A stretch of 64,000 nucleotides of DNA from an uncultured Oscillospiraceae bacterium (GCA_900547105.1 URFL01000012.1:1-64000); one strand, 5' to 3'; shown: positions 1 to 8,770, counted from the first letter of the stretch. Notes: generated from the letters alone by a model not told the origin. Program-made: numbers and translations.

Positions 1-14
1 AGACGGGCCCCTTT

Positions 15-80
15 TGTCGGCTGCGCCGACATTTCCCCCGCGCGCGGGGGAATTATCTCAAGGAGAAGGCTTTTGCCCAG
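15..80. repeat. palindromic intergenic repeat, same family as 19045-19536
   Basis: Two adjacent perfect hairpins, TGTCGGC/GCCGACA (15-31) and TTCCCCC/GGGGGAA (33-52), are followed by CTCAAGGAGAAGGC. That last string recurs at 19351-19364. The layout of two hairpins plus an AAGGAGAAGG-type half site matches the elements between 19045 and 19536. No coding potential is seen here. Confidence 0.6.
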
Positions 81-130
81 TCGCCAGACAGCACGCAAAT
101 TTTTGCGCGGTTCATCGGCGCGAGGCGCAC

Positions 131-168
131 AAAAAAGGCGATGCCGGATTGTTCCGACATCGCCTTTT
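131..168 (-). terminator. terminator of the leuA-leuB operon
   Basis: GGCGATG(c)CGGA / TCCG(a)CATCGCC stem with a TTGT loop. On the minus strand it is followed by six T (the A run at 131-136). It lies 14 bases past the leuB stop codon. Confidence 0.85.
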
Positions 169-181
169 ATCCTATCGCCAC

Positions 182-1258
182 TTATTGCAGCGCCGCTACC
201 ACCGCGTCGCCCATGGCGCTGGTGCTGACAGCGGTTTCGCCCTCGGCGACAATATCCGGTGTACGCACACCGGCGTTCAGCACCGTTTCCACTGCGTTCT
301 CGATCGCATCCGCCGCAGCGATTTCGTCCAGCGAATACCGCAGCAGCATCGCTGCCGACAAAATGGTAGCCAGCGGATTTGCCACGCCCTGCCCCGCAAT
401 ATCCGGTGCCGAACCGTGGATCGGCTCGTACAGCCCGCATTTGCCGCTGCTCAGCGATGCCGACGCCAGCATACCGATGGAACCGGCGATTTGAGACGCT
501 TCGTCCGACAAAATGTCGCCGAAAATGTTGGAAGTCAGGATGACATCAAACTGTTTCGGGTTGCGCACCAGCTGCATGGCGGCGTTGTCGATGTACAGAT
601 GGTTCAGCTCCACATCCGGATAATCCTTCGAGATACGGATCACCGTTTCCCGCCACAACCGGGAGGATTCCAGCACATTGGCTTTGTCGATGCTGTGCAC
701 TTTCTTGTGGCGCTTGCGGGCGGTTTCAAACGCGACCCGCGCGATCCGCTCGATTTCCGGCACCGAATACCGCTCGGTGTCGTACGCCGATTCCACACCA
801 TCCACGACCTCGCGTCCGCGCTGACCAAAATAGATGCCGCCGGTCAACTCGCGCACCACCATAATATCCATGCTGTCGCCGATGATGTCCTCGCGCAGCG
901 GGCAAGCGGATTTCAGCGGTCCGTAGATTTTGGCGGGACGCAGGTTGGCAAACAGCCCCAGCGCCGACCGAATCCCCAGCAGACCCGCTTCCGGGCGCTG
1001 GTTGCCGGGCAACGTATCCCATTTGTAGCCGCCGACCGCGCCGAGCAGCACCGCGTCGGACGCTTTGCACGCCTCCACCGTTTCGGCGGGCAGGGGAGAA
1101 CCGGTCGCGTCGATGGCGCAGCCGCCCATCAGCGCATCAGTATAGGACAGGGTGAACCCATATTTTTGGCTGACCGCGTCCAGCACCTTGACCGCTTCGT
1201 TCACGATTTCGGGACCGATACCGTCGCCGCGCAGCAGCGTAATGCGATAGTTTTTCAT
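182..1258 (-). CDS. leuB: 3-isopropylmalate dehydrogenase LeuB
   Basis: NAD-dependent oxidative decarboxylation of 3-isopropylmalate to 2-oxoisocaproate, a cytoplasmic leucine-biosynthesis step. The 358-residue length is normal for the family. Seen in the sequence: GDGIGPEI near the N-terminus, the substrate/metal segment NHLYIDNAAMQLVRNP, the FGDILSDEASQIAGSIGM stretch and the NAD-binding GLYEPIHGSAPDIAG loop. The start is fixed by GGGAGG upstream of the ATG. It follows leuA by 13 bp and shares its T-box leader and the 131-168 terminator. leuC and leuD are not next to it in this window. Confidence 0.96.
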   Translation of the reverse strand: MKNYRITLLRGDGIGPEIVNEAVKVLDAVSQKYGFTLSYTDALMGGCAIDATGSPLPAETVEACKASDAVLLGAVGGYKWDTLPGNQRPEAGLLGIRSALGLFANLRPAKIYGPLKSACPLREDIIGDSMDIMVVRELTGGIYFGQRGREVVDGVESAYDTERYSVPEIERIARVAFETARKRHKKVHSIDKANVLESSRLWRETVIRISKDYPDVELNHLYIDNAAMQLVRNPKQFDVILTSNIFGDILSDEASQIAGSIGMLASASLSSGKCGLYEPIHGSAPDIAGQGVANPLATILSAAMLLRYSLDEIAAADAIENAVETVLNAGVRTPDIVAEGETAVSTSAMGDAVVAALQ

Positions 1259-1271
1259 AAAATAACCTCCC

Positions 1272-2942
1272 TTATTTGGTCTGCTCCGCCCGATTGATGG
1301 CGTTCAACACGCCTTGGATCGAAGCAAAGTTGATGTTGTTTTCCAACCCGACACCGAAAATGGTTTTTCCGTCGGGCTTTTTCAGCTCGATATACGCGAT
1401 CGCCTTGGAGTCGGAACCGGCGGACACCGCGTGCTCGTGATAGGATACAAAGGTGTATTCGTGGATCTTCATCGACCGCACCGCGTTGAAGAACGCGTCC
1501 ACCGGTCCGTTACCAACGCCTTGGATGGGCTGCTCTCTGCCGTCCACTGTGATGACACCCTGGAACGAAACCTGTCCGTTCTGATCCTCGTGGATGGAGT
1601 GGGACAGCAGCCGGTAGCGGGCGGGAACCTCCAGATAATTCTTGTGGAACAACGCCATCAACTCGTCCGCCGACAGCTCGCGACCCAAGTGGTCGCATTC
1701 CGCTTTGACCATCGCGCCGAATTCGGGGTGCATCGCTTTGGGCAGGTTGTAACCGAACACATTTTGCATGATGAACGCCGCGCCGCCCTTGCCGGACTGG
1801 GAGTTGATGCGGATGATCGGTTCATACTGCCGCCCCACATCGGCGGGGTCGATGGGCAGATACGGAATTTCCCAATATGGGGTGCCGGAAGTACGCATAT
1901 ACTCCATGCCCTTGTTGATCGCGTCCTGGTGCGAACCGGAGAACGCAGTGAACACCAGCTCGCCGGCATACGGCTGCCGCTCGTGAATGTGCATTTTGGT
2001 GCAGCGCTCGTACATGGTGCGCAGAGCGGGCAGCTGGCTGAAATCCAGCTGCGGGTCCACCCCTTGGGTGTACATATTCAGCCCCATGGTCACGATATCC
2101 AGATTGCCGGTGCGCTCGCCGTTGCCAAACAGCGTGCCTTCCACCCGCTGTGCCCCCGCCAGCAGCGCCAACTCCGCGCCCGCGACGCCGGTGCCCCGGT
2201 CGTTGTGGGGATGCACGCTGATGATGGCGGCTTCGGGGTGTGGCAGATGGCGGATGAAATATTCCACCTGATCGGCATAGGTGTTGGGAGTGCACATCTC
2301 CACCGTGTTGGGCAGGTTCAGGATCACGGGGTTTTCGGCGGTGGAGCCCAGCACCTTCATCACTTCGTCGCAGATCGCGACCGCGTTGTCCATTTCGGTG
2401 CCGGAAAAGCTCTCGGGCGAATATTCAAACCGGATATTGGTGTCGCCGTCGTAGCTGTCGGTCAGCTCTTTGATCAGCTTGGCACCCTGCACGGCGATGT
2501 CGATGATGCCGTCCATTTCCTTGTGGAACACCACCTTGCGCTGCAGGGTGGAGGTGGAGTTGTAAAAATGCACGATCACATTTTTCGCGCCGCGGATCGC
2601 CTCGAACGTTTTGCGGATCAGGTGCTCGCGCGCCTGCACCAGTACCTGAATGGTCACATCGTCGGGAATATGCCCGCCTTCGATCAGCTCGCGGCAGATT
2701 TCGTATTCGGTTTCGGAGGCCGAGGGAAAGCCCACTTCGATTTCTTTGAAGCCCATGTCGCAAAGCGCTTTGAAATAATCCAGCTTTTCCTGCAGGTTCA
2801 TCGGCGTTACCAGCGCCTGGTTGCCGTCGCGCAGGTCCACACTGCACCAGATAGGGGCTTTTTCGATCACCCGGCTCGGCCATTGCCGGTCGGGCAGATC
2901 GATCTGTTGAAAGGGTACATACTTTTGGTAACCGGAATTCAT
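1272..2942 (-). CDS. leuA: 2-isopropylmalate synthase LeuA
   Basis: Condenses acetyl-CoA with 2-oxoisovalerate, the committed step of leucine synthesis. The protein is 556 residues, the longer LeuA type seen in actinobacteria and some Firmicutes. It has a DRE-TIM barrel with the RDGNQAL motif near residue 43 and the metal-binding HPHNDRGTG segment. The C-terminal ~130 residues match the LeuA regulatory domain that usually senses leucine. A longer in-frame start exists at 3032 but falls inside the T-box terminator; the ATG at 2942 has AAGGAGG at ideal spacing. First gene of leuA-leuB. Confidence 0.95.
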   Translation of the reverse strand: MNSGYQKYVPFQQIDLPDRQWPSRVIEKAPIWCSVDLRDGNQALVTPMNLQEKLDYFKALCDMGFKEIEVGFPSASETEYEICRELIEGGHIPDDVTIQVLVQAREHLIRKTFEAIRGAKNVIVHFYNSTSTLQRKVVFHKEMDGIIDIAVQGAKLIKELTDSYDGDTNIRFEYSPESFSGTEMDNAVAICDEVMKVLGSTAENPVILNLPNTVEMCTPNTYADQVEYFIRHLPHPEAAIISVHPHNDRGTGVAGAELALLAGAQRVEGTLFGNGERTGNLDIVTMGLNMYTQGVDPQLDFSQLPALRTMYERCTKMHIHERQPYAGELVFTAFSGSHQDAINKGMEYMRTSGTPYWEIPYLPIDPADVGRQYEPIIRINSQSGKGGAAFIMQNVFGYNLPKAMHPEFGAMVKAECDHLGRELSADELMALFHKNYLEVPARYRLLSHSIHEDQNGQVSFQGVITVDGREQPIQGVGNGPVDAFFNAVRSMKIHEYTFVSYHEHAVSAGSDSKAIAYIELKKPDGKTIFGVGLENNINFASIQGVLNAINRAEQTK

Positions 2943-2994
2943 ACCAATATCCTCCTTGTGAATGTCGATCCTGCCGTGGCTGTGAGTGCCAAAA

Positions 2995-3250
2995 ATACAA
3001 AAAGCGCCCGTCCCGCAAAGGGACGAGCGCAAAACGCACGTGGTACCACCCTGATTCGGACAGCCGCAGCTGCCCCTTTATGGCGAGCTTCCAATAAAGC
3101 TCCGGTCGGTAACGCGACCAAACGGCTTGCCCTAGACCATAGCGGCTTCAAACAAGCGACTCCGGGATGAGCTATCCACACAGCGGTCACGACCGGTTTG
3201 CACCAAACCACCGGCTCTCTGCACGCCACCGGCTGTGTCTTATTCCCTTC
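2995..3250 (-). promoter_or_regulatory. T-box leader of leuA-leuB (probable CTC leucine specifier)
   Basis: Reading the minus strand: an AGAGAG distal stem I motif, the T-box core GGGTGGTACCACG (3039-3051), then a GC-rich terminator (3000-3032) with a T-rich tail. The core pairs alternatively to form the antiterminator when uncharged tRNA binds. Aligned with the ilvA leader, the specifier position reads CTC (3169-3171), a leucine codon. The T-box identity is clear; the specifier assignment is inference from that alignment and the downstream gene. Confidence 0.93.
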
Positions 3251-3276
3251 ACAGTCTGTAACAGGATTTGTACAGT

Positions 3277-3305
3277 ATTATACGGCGCTGCCGCCGCGTT
3301 GTCAA
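3277..3305 (-). promoter_or_regulatory. consensus promoter of the leuA T-box transcript
   Basis: TTGACA (3300-3305 on the minus strand), a 17-base spacer and TATAAT (3277-3282): a perfect sigma-A consensus, placed just upstream of the T-box leader. Confidence 0.92.
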
Positions 3306-3332
3306 CCCCCGCCGCCGCGTTTCAAAAATTTT

Positions 3333-3363
3333 TTGCATAAATCGCTGTCGCCGCGCCATACTA
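3333..3363 (+). promoter_or_regulatory. sigma-G-like forespore promoter
   Basis: GCATA (3335-3339), a 17-base gap, then CATACTA (3357-3363). This fits the sigma-G consensus GMATR / CATWMTA at every position. It is the only promoter-like signal between the leuA promoter and the small Asn/Gln-rich gene at 3433. Confidence 0.6.
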
Positions 3364-3432
3364 ACAGCGGATGGAAACGGTCGCGCCGCGACCCGCCGTC
3401 CGTACTTTTTATCAAAACGGAGGTTAACCTTT

Positions 3433-3576
3433 ATGAACAACCAGAACCAGAATCAGAACAAAAACCAGCAGAATCAGAACCAGAATAAGAACCAGCAGAA
3501 CCAGAATCAAAACAAAAATCAGCAGAATCAGAACCAGAACAAAAATCAGCAGAACCAGGAGCAGAACCGCTTCTGA
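3433..3576 (+). CDS. Asn/Gln/Lys-rich 47-residue repeat protein, possible spore protein
   Basis: The protein is almost only N, Q and K. Apart from the first two and last residues it is built from a ~9-residue unit, NQNQNKNQQ, repeated about four times. It has no hydrophobic core and should be disordered and very soluble. ACGGAGG precedes the ATG at good spacing, and a hairpin follows at 3595-3628. The promoter at 3333-3363 fits sigma-G. Gamma-type small acid-soluble spore proteins are also short, Asn/Gln-rich and sigma-G driven, so a similar role in the forespore is plausible, but no sequence relation to SspE is claimed. Expression is not proven. Confidence 0.6.
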   Translation: MNNQNQNQNKNQQNQNQNKNQQNQNQNKNQQNQNQNKNQQNQEQNRF

Positions 3577-3594
3577 TCGACCCGCTGATGACCG

Positions 3595-3628
3595 AACGCC
3601 CGCCGCTTTTTTATAAGCGGCGGGCGTT
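3595..3628. terminator. hairpin between two convergent genes
   Basis: AACGCCCGCCGCTT / AAGCGGCGGGCGTT, a 14-bp perfect stem with a TTTTAT loop, between the stop codons of the Asn/Gln-rich gene (+) and the beta-glucosidase (-). It lacks a clear T tail on either side, so it may end both transcripts weakly. Confidence 0.6.
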
Positions 3629-3647
3629 CGCGTGTTATAGGCTTACA

Positions 3648-6029
3648 TCAAACGACTTCAAACGGCGCGTGGCCGGGGGTGCTGTCGCCGCCGGGGCGAT
3701 AATCGCGGCTGACCGGCAGCCGCGCCAGCAACCGGACAATGTGCGCCGCGCAGCGCTGCACTTCACCCAGCGTCAGCGCGCCGCCCTGCACAGCCTCCAC
3801 AATGGATTCCTCGCTGCCCACCGGCATGGCGATGTCGTTTTGTGCCCGGATCATGGCGGCTTCTTGTTTCAGCAGCCCGTCCGTCTCTTTTTTCGCCCAC
3901 CAATCGGTCATCACCATGCCGTCGAATCCCCATTCGTCCCGCAAAATGGTGGTGGTCAAATCGTAGGCGTTGGCGGCGTGACGTCCGTTGATCGGGTTAT
4001 AAGAGGTCATGATCGCCGCCGGATGCGCCGCTTTCACCACGATCTCAAAGCCCTTGAGATACACCTCGCGCAGCGCCCGTTCCGACACGCGTGAATCCGC
4101 GTCGTGACGGCGGTGCTCCTGATTGTTGGCGGCAAAATGCTTGGGGGTGGCGCTCACGCCGGTGGATTGCACCCCACGCACCACGGCGGCCGCCATCATG
4201 CCGGTCAGCAGCGGATCCTCTGAAAAATATTCAAAATTGCGCCCGCACAGCGGGTGGCGATGGATGTTCATACCGGGGCTGAGCCAGCAATCCACCCGAT
4301 TCAGCAGCAGCTCCTGCCCCTCCAGCCGGTGCAGCCGCTCGATCAGCGCCGGATCCCATGTGCACGCCATCAGTGTGCCGATCGGCAGCGAGGTGGCGGG
4401 GGTGCCGGTGTCCATGCGGATGCCGGACGGTCCGTCGGAGCAGCAGGCAACCGGCAGCCCGGTTACCGCCAAAGCGGGGGTCAGCCCGCCGAACGCCGAG
4501 GCGGTGCCGGGGGTCACCTTGGGGCTGTTCATTCCCTCGCCGCGGCAAAGATAGGCAAGCTCCGGCAGCGCCAGCGCGGCGACAAACGCCTCCGGTGTGG
4601 CTTCGCCGCGGCACACCTGCGCAAAGGTGGGGGCGGGACCCTCTGGCGGGGTCAGCGGAGCGGGCAGTCGATTGGTTATTCGTTCGGCGGGGTTTTGCTG
4701 TCGGGTGGGGGCGGGCTCCTGTGCCGGTACCAACCGCCCGTTCTCCTGCCGGGCGATCATCCGCTCAAACGGATGCGCGGGGGAGGGCGCGAGCGCCTGT
4801 TCGCACTGCCGTACCACCCGCAGCGCGGGTTGACGGAACACCCCGATCGGTCGGGCATCCCGCACATTGCTGCCCGAAAGCAGGGTGTAGTCGCCCGCCT
4901 CCAATACATAAGCGAAGCGGTGACCGGTTTTGCCGCTGTCGTCGTAAGATGCCATCTGTTCTGCGGCAAAACGAATGGTCACGGTCTGGCTGCCGCCGGG
5001 CGCCAGCAACCGGGTTTTCCCAAACCCCACCAGCACCCGCGCGGGTTTGCCGAGTGCGCCCTGCGGGGCGGCGGCATACACCTGCACTACCTCTTTTCCG
5101 GCGGCATCGCCGGTGTTGGTCACGGTAGCGGATACGGTGATCTGATCGCCGTCTATCTCCGCGTGCGCCTGTGTGGAAAAGGTGGTGTAGCCCAGCCCGA
5201 ACCCGAACGGATACCGCACTCGCTCGGGGGCAAAGGTTTCAAAATAGCGGTAGCCGACAAAAATATCTTCGGCGTAAACCACCGCGTCGTCGCCGCCAAA
5301 ATGCGCGGTGGTGGGGTAGTCGGCATAGCGGCGCGCGATGGTATCACTCAACCGCCCGCCGGCGGGCACCACACCGGTCAGCACATCCGCGGCGGCGTTG
5401 CCGCCCTCCATGCCGCCGTGCCAGACATACAAAATCGCGTCCACCGGGTAGTCGTCTTCCCAGCTCATATCCAGGATATTGCCGGTGTTGAGCAGCACCG
5501 CCACATGCGGAATATGGGCGGTGACCAAACGCAGCATCTCCCGCTCGCCGGTGGACAGCAAAAAGCTGCCCTCGGCGTTGGCGGCGTCCCGATCCTCGCC
5601 GGCGGTGCGTCCGATCACGACCAGCGCAGTATCCGAAAACGCCGCTGCCTGCTGCACCAGCGCTTCGGTCAGCGGCATTTCCGGCTGCGACCAGGGGTCG
5701 GCTGCCCATTCCGCACGATGCTCCGGCGGGTTTTGGCGGCACCAGTCGGTGTACACCGACGCCAGCTGCTCGTTCAGCCGGATATGCGGGCTTTGCCGCA
5801 ATCCGTCCAGCAGCGACACCACATACGGCGCATTGACCATGCCGCCCGAACCGGTGCCGCTTTTGTAATAATCGTACTGGCACCGCCCGAACACCGATAC
5901 CGCGCGTCCGTTTTGCAGCGGGAGCAGCCGGTGGTCATTTTTCAGCAGCACCGCTCCTTCGGCGGCCACTTCCCGTGCCAGCGCGGCAAGCTCCGGCACC
6001 ATATTGGCGGGGTAGGGGGAACAGCTCAT
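3648..6029 (-). CDS. glycoside hydrolase family 3 beta-glucosidase, circularly permuted
   Basis: Hydrolyses terminal beta-glucosides such as cello-oligosaccharides. The usual GH3 order is reversed. The GH3 C-terminal sandwich (EGAVLLKND, GRTAGEDRD, LLNTGNI) comes first, about residues 10-260, followed by a fibronectin-III-like domain (~280-400). After a Pro/Ala-rich linker, the catalytic barrel fills ~480-780, with CSDGPSGIRMD, GRNFEYFSEDP, KHFAANNQE and the nucleophile Asp in MVMTDWWAK. The same permutation is known from a Ruminococcus albus beta-glucosidase. No signal peptide is seen, so the 793-residue enzyme is probably cytoplasmic. The start at 6029 has AAGGAGG; an in-frame extension upstream overlaps the promoter and was rejected. 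Confidence 0.92.
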   Translation of the reverse strand: MSCSPYPANMVPELAALAREVAAEGAVLLKNDHRLLPLQNGRAVSVFGRCQYDYYKSGTGSGGMVNAPYVVSLLDGLRQSPHIRLNEQLASVYTDWCRQNPPEHRAEWAADPWSQPEMPLTEALVQQAAAFSDTALVVIGRTAGEDRDAANAEGSFLLSTGEREMLRLVTAHIPHVAVLLNTGNILDMSWEDDYPVDAILYVWHGGMEGGNAAADVLTGVVPAGGRLSDTIARRYADYPTTAHFGGDDAVVYAEDIFVGYRYFETFAPERVRYPFGFGLGYTTFSTQAHAEIDGDQITVSATVTNTGDAAGKEVVQVYAAAPQGALGKPARVLVGFGKTRLLAPGGSQTVTIRFAAEQMASYDDSGKTGHRFAYVLEAGDYTLLSGSNVRDARPIGVFRQPALRVVRQCEQALAPSPAHPFERMIARQENGRLVPAQEPAPTRQQNPAERITNRLPAPLTPPEGPAPTFAQVCRGEATPEAFVAALALPELAYLCRGEGMNSPKVTPGTASAFGGLTPALAVTGLPVACCSDGPSGIRMDTGTPATSLPIGTLMACTWDPALIERLHRLEGQELLLNRVDCWLSPGMNIHRHPLCGRNFEYFSEDPLLTGMMAAAVVRGVQSTGVSATPKHFAANNQEHRRHDADSRVSERALREVYLKGFEIVVKAAHPAAIMTSYNPINGRHAANAYDLTTTILRDEWGFDGMVMTDWWAKKETDGLLKQEAAMIRAQNDIAMPVGSEESIVEAVQGGALTLGEVQRCAAHIVRLLARLPVSRDYRPGGDSTPGHAPFEVV

Positions 6030-6060
6030 ACAAAAGCCCTCCTTGTGCGTGTTTTCTTTC

Positions 6061-6089
6061 ACTATACACGGTCGCGACGGGTTTGGCAA
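6061..6089 (-). promoter_or_regulatory. promoter of the beta-glucosidase gene
   Basis: On the minus strand: TTGCCA (6084-6089), 17 bases, TATAGT (6061-6066), about 30 bases ahead of the start codon at 6029. Confidence 0.8.
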
Positions 6090-6092
6090 GAC

Positions 6093-6121
6093 AAAAGGGC
6101 GACCCGATTCGGGTCGCCCTT
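6093..6121 (-). terminator. terminator of the DUF6106-nnr-lipoprotein operon
   Basis: AAGGGCGACCC / GGGTCGCCCTT, an 11-bp perfect stem with a GATTC loop and TTTTGT on the minus-strand 3' side, 7 bases after the lipoprotein stop codon. Confidence 0.88.
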
Positions 6122-6128
6122 GCAACGA

Positions 6129-6647
6129 TTATGTCACGGTTTTTTCAAATCCGGTAAAGCTGGCAGAAAGCGGTACCGCCGGCATCTCCAGCGATAGCAA
6201 GCTGCCGTCCTGTGGGTCACAAAGCATCGTAATCGCGCCGTTTTTGCCACTGCCCTCCCAGCGCAAACCCTCGTCACACAGCGTCCCCGCCGTGGGAGCG
6301 CGCACCGCCGCGTCCAACGCGTCGATCAGCACACTGCCCAGCGCCCCGGCGGGCAGCGTATCCGGCGACAGATCAAAGGACAAGCCGTGCAGCGTGGCGC
6401 GCACCGTGTCGCCGGTCCACTGCGCCGATACGCCCTTTAGCGTGTCCGGCTGGGAAAAGGATAGCGTCAGCGTGCCCGCGTTCGAGCGGGACAGCGTGCC
6501 TTTGATGGACATATCCCGATAGTGGATGTCCGCCTGGCAGGAAAAATCGGTGGTCACCGGGTCGGGGGTGGCGGTATCGCCGCCGGCGCGGCAAGCGCAA
6601 AGCCCCGCCACCAGTACACAGCATAGCGCGATCAAACGACGCGGCAT
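6129..6647 (-). CDS. putative lipoprotein, LolA/LppX-like fold suspected
   Basis: 172 residues. Starts MPRRLIALCC, a lipoprotein signal whose lipobox ends LCA-C, so lipid attachment to the outer face of the membrane is likely. The mature part alternates short beta strands with amphipathic patterns (ADIHYRDMSIKGTLS, TLTLSFSQPDTLKG). That style is seen in LolA/LppX-like sheets that hold a lipid or act as a chaperone, but the fold call is only an impression. The start is set by GGAGCTGATGGCACT before the ATG at 6647. It lies 7 bases after nnr and is the last gene of that operon. Function unknown. Confidence 0.7.
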   Translation of the reverse strand: MPRRLIALCCVLVAGLCACRAGGDTATPDPVTTDFSCQADIHYRDMSIKGTLSRSNAGTLTLSFSQPDTLKGVSAQWTGDTVRATLHGLSFDLSPDTLPAGALGSVLIDALDAAVRAPTAGTLCDEGLRWEGSGKNGAITMLCDPQDGSLLSLEMPAVPLSASFTGFEKTVT

Positions 6648-6654
6648 AGTGCCA

Positions 6655-8199
6655 TCAGCTCCTGTTTTCGATGGTGTGAAGCAACGGCCCCAAGTCGTCC
6701 AGCAGATCGCTGGGCAGCATCGCGTGCTGTCCCAACCGCTCGGCGGCGTGATCCCCCGCGCGCCCATGCAGATACACCGCGCACATTGCCGCATCCAGCG
6801 GCGCCATGCCCTGCGCGGCGAACGAGGCGATCATTCCGGCGAGAACATCGCCGCTGCCGCCGGTCGCCATGCCGGGATTGCCGGTCGGGTTGACCAGCAG
6901 CGCCCGATCGGGCGAGGCGATGATGGTGCGGTGCCCTTTCAGCACCACCCACACGCCGTTGTCGGCGGCAAACCGGCGGGCGGTGCCGATCCGGTCGGAT
7001 TCTACTTCAGCGACGGTGGTGTGGCATAGCCGCGCCATCTCGCCGGGGTGCGGGGTCAGAATCAAGGGGGCTTCGTGTGCTTTCAGCTTATCTATATGCG
7101 CGCAAACGGCGTTTATGCCATCCGCGTCCAGCACCATCGGGCAGGTGGCGCGTTCCAGCAGATCCAGCACCAGTGCGGTTGCCTCCTCGCCCTGCCCCAA
7201 GCCGCAGCCGACCAGCAGCGCGGTCGCTTTGGCAAGCGCCGGATACAGCCGCTCCCGTGCCTCCGGTTGCCGCTGTCCCTCGTCGTCGTCCGGCAGCGGC
7301 AAACACACCGCCTCCGGTTGGGCTACGGTAACCATGGGATAGATGCTGCGCGGGATCGCCGCGGTCACCAGTCCCGCGCCGCTGCGCAAAGCGCCGCGCA
7401 CCGACAATGTGGCGGCTCCCGCCATACCGTAGCTGCCGCAAACCGCCAGCACATGGCCAAAGGTACCCTTGTGGCTGTCCTCCGGTCGTGGCGAAAAGCA
7501 CGCCTGCACCATTTTGGAATCGATCACGGTGGGGGTGCCGGCGTACGCTTGCCAGATTTCGGGCGGCATCCCGATGTCCGCCACCTCCACCCGACCATAC
7601 ACCGGAGCCGCTTCCGGCATGGTGAGTGCCGGTTTCAGCGCGGTAAAGGTCACCGTCAGCGCGGCGCGCAGCGTGTCGGGGTCGCAATGCCCATCGTCTG
7701 CGTTCATGCCGCTGGGAATATCCACCGCTACCACCGGGATCCGCCGGTCGTGGATCAGCCGGAACAACCCGCGCAGACTGTCCGGCAGCACCTTGCGAAA
7801 GCCGATGCCGAACACCGCATCCACCACCAGCCGGGTGGATTGCAGCGCCTGCACCGCCGCCTGCGGATCCTGCATCCAGCGATACACCGGGATCGGCAGA
7901 TGCCGCAGCCGCTGTGCCATCTCCATCGCGATGGCGGTGCGGGGCATATCGCCGGTCAGAATAATGCCGACTTTGGCGTTTTGCTCCAGCAGCTTGCGGG
8001 CGATGACAAAGCCGTCGCCGCCGTTGTTGCCGCTGCCGCACAGAATCATCACCGTTTGTCCGGCCACCGGATAGTGCTGCCGGATCACCCGCGCGGCGGC
8101 GCTGCCCGCGTTTTCCATCATTCGCGCATAATCCAGTCCGCTTTCGTTGGCGGCGGCTTCTGCCCGCCGCATCTCGTCTGTGTTGAGAACCGCCATCAT
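6655..8199 (-). CDS. nnr: bifunctional NAD(P)H-hydrate repair enzyme (epimerase/dehydratase)
   Basis: Repairs hydrated NAD(P)H. The N-terminal YjeF-type domain (~1-215) epimerises NAD(P)HX and carries GSGNNGGDGFV and VDAVFGIGF. The C-terminal ribokinase-like domain (~225-505) is the ADP/ATP-dependent dehydratase, with LTPHPGEMARL and the catalytic TGGSGDVLAGMI segment. At 514 residues it is the normal fused bacterial form. AGGAGG precedes the start, and two consecutive ATG codons at 8199 and 8196 are both usable. It sits 20 bp after the DUF6106 gene and 7 bp before the lipoprotein gene. Confidence 0.95.
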   Translation of the reverse strand: MMAVLNTDEMRRAEAAANESGLDYARMMENAGSAAARVIRQHYPVAGQTVMILCGSGNNGGDGFVIARKLLEQNAKVGIILTGDMPRTAIAMEMAQRLRHLPIPVYRWMQDPQAAVQALQSTRLVVDAVFGIGFRKVLPDSLRGLFRLIHDRRIPVVAVDIPSGMNADDGHCDPDTLRAALTVTFTALKPALTMPEAAPVYGRVEVADIGMPPEIWQAYAGTPTVIDSKMVQACFSPRPEDSHKGTFGHVLAVCGSYGMAGAATLSVRGALRSGAGLVTAAIPRSIYPMVTVAQPEAVCLPLPDDDEGQRQPEARERLYPALAKATALLVGCGLGQGEEATALVLDLLERATCPMVLDADGINAVCAHIDKLKAHEAPLILTPHPGEMARLCHTTVAEVESDRIGTARRFAADNGVWVVLKGHRTIIASPDRALLVNPTGNPGMATGGSGDVLAGMIASFAAQGMAPLDAAMCAVYLHGRAGDHAAERLGQHAMLPSDLLDDLGPLLHTIENRS

Positions 8200-8219
8200 A
8201 CCATGACCCTCCTCTTTTG

Positions 8220-8732
8220 TTATCCCATCCGCTGCTGATTCACAGCCACCTGCATCGGGCGCGACAGCCCGTTGACCAGCTCGTTCAGCACCGCATCGTT
8301 CGGCTCAAAGATCACCTGGGTGTGACCGTTTTTCTTGCTGCGATAGGTGAACCGCCAGCATCCTTTGGCGGCGGGCGAGGATACCGCCATCACCGTGCGG
8401 TCAAAGCCGCCCGGCACCGTGCCGGAAAACGGCTCCAGCGACTCGATCTTGCTGCCGCGCACCGACACGATGCGCTTGCGGCTGCGCTTGGCAACGATCA
8501 GATCAATATCGATATCGCCGTTGGTTACGCAGTATTCGTATTCCCGTCCCAGCGAGGAAATGATCCAATAGGAGGCGTAGATCAGCCCCACCATCACGAT
8601 CAAAAATGCCGGCATCAAATACAAAAAGCACAGCACCGATGCCACCACGGTCACGATCACCGCCGCGGCGCTGATGGCCCAGTCGCGCCCTCCCTTTTGC
8701 TTTTGTACCAGCTGTTCCACAAAATTATCCAC
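8220..8732 (-). CDS. DUF6106-like membrane protein
   Basis: 170 residues. A short charged N-terminus (MDNFVEQLVQKQK) precedes two adjacent membrane segments (about residues 18-58). A cytosolic beta-rich tail follows, holding EYEYCVTNGDIDIDLI and AKRSRKRIVSV. The pattern of an EYxVTNGDxDID strand after two helices is one I associate with the Firmicutes family DUF6106, from memory. It is the first gene of the operon with nnr and the lipoprotein, driven by the promoter at 8771-8799. Function unknown. Confidence 0.75.
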   Translation of the reverse strand: MDNFVEQLVQKQKGGRDWAISAAAVIVTVVASVLCFLYLMPAFLIVMVGLIYASYWIISSLGREYEYCVTNGDIDIDLIVAKRSRKRIVSVRGSKIESLEPFSGTVPGGFDRTVMAVSSPAAKGCWRFTYRSKKNGHTQVIFEPNDAVLNELVNGLSRPMQVAVNQQRMG

Positions 8733-8770
8733 GAAACGATCCGCCCTTTCCTGAATGGTTTATCCTGTCT

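Noticed and set aside
1314..3170. Long + strand frame antisense to leuA
   Set aside because: It runs over leuA and its T-box, has no start signals, and its product resembles no protein.
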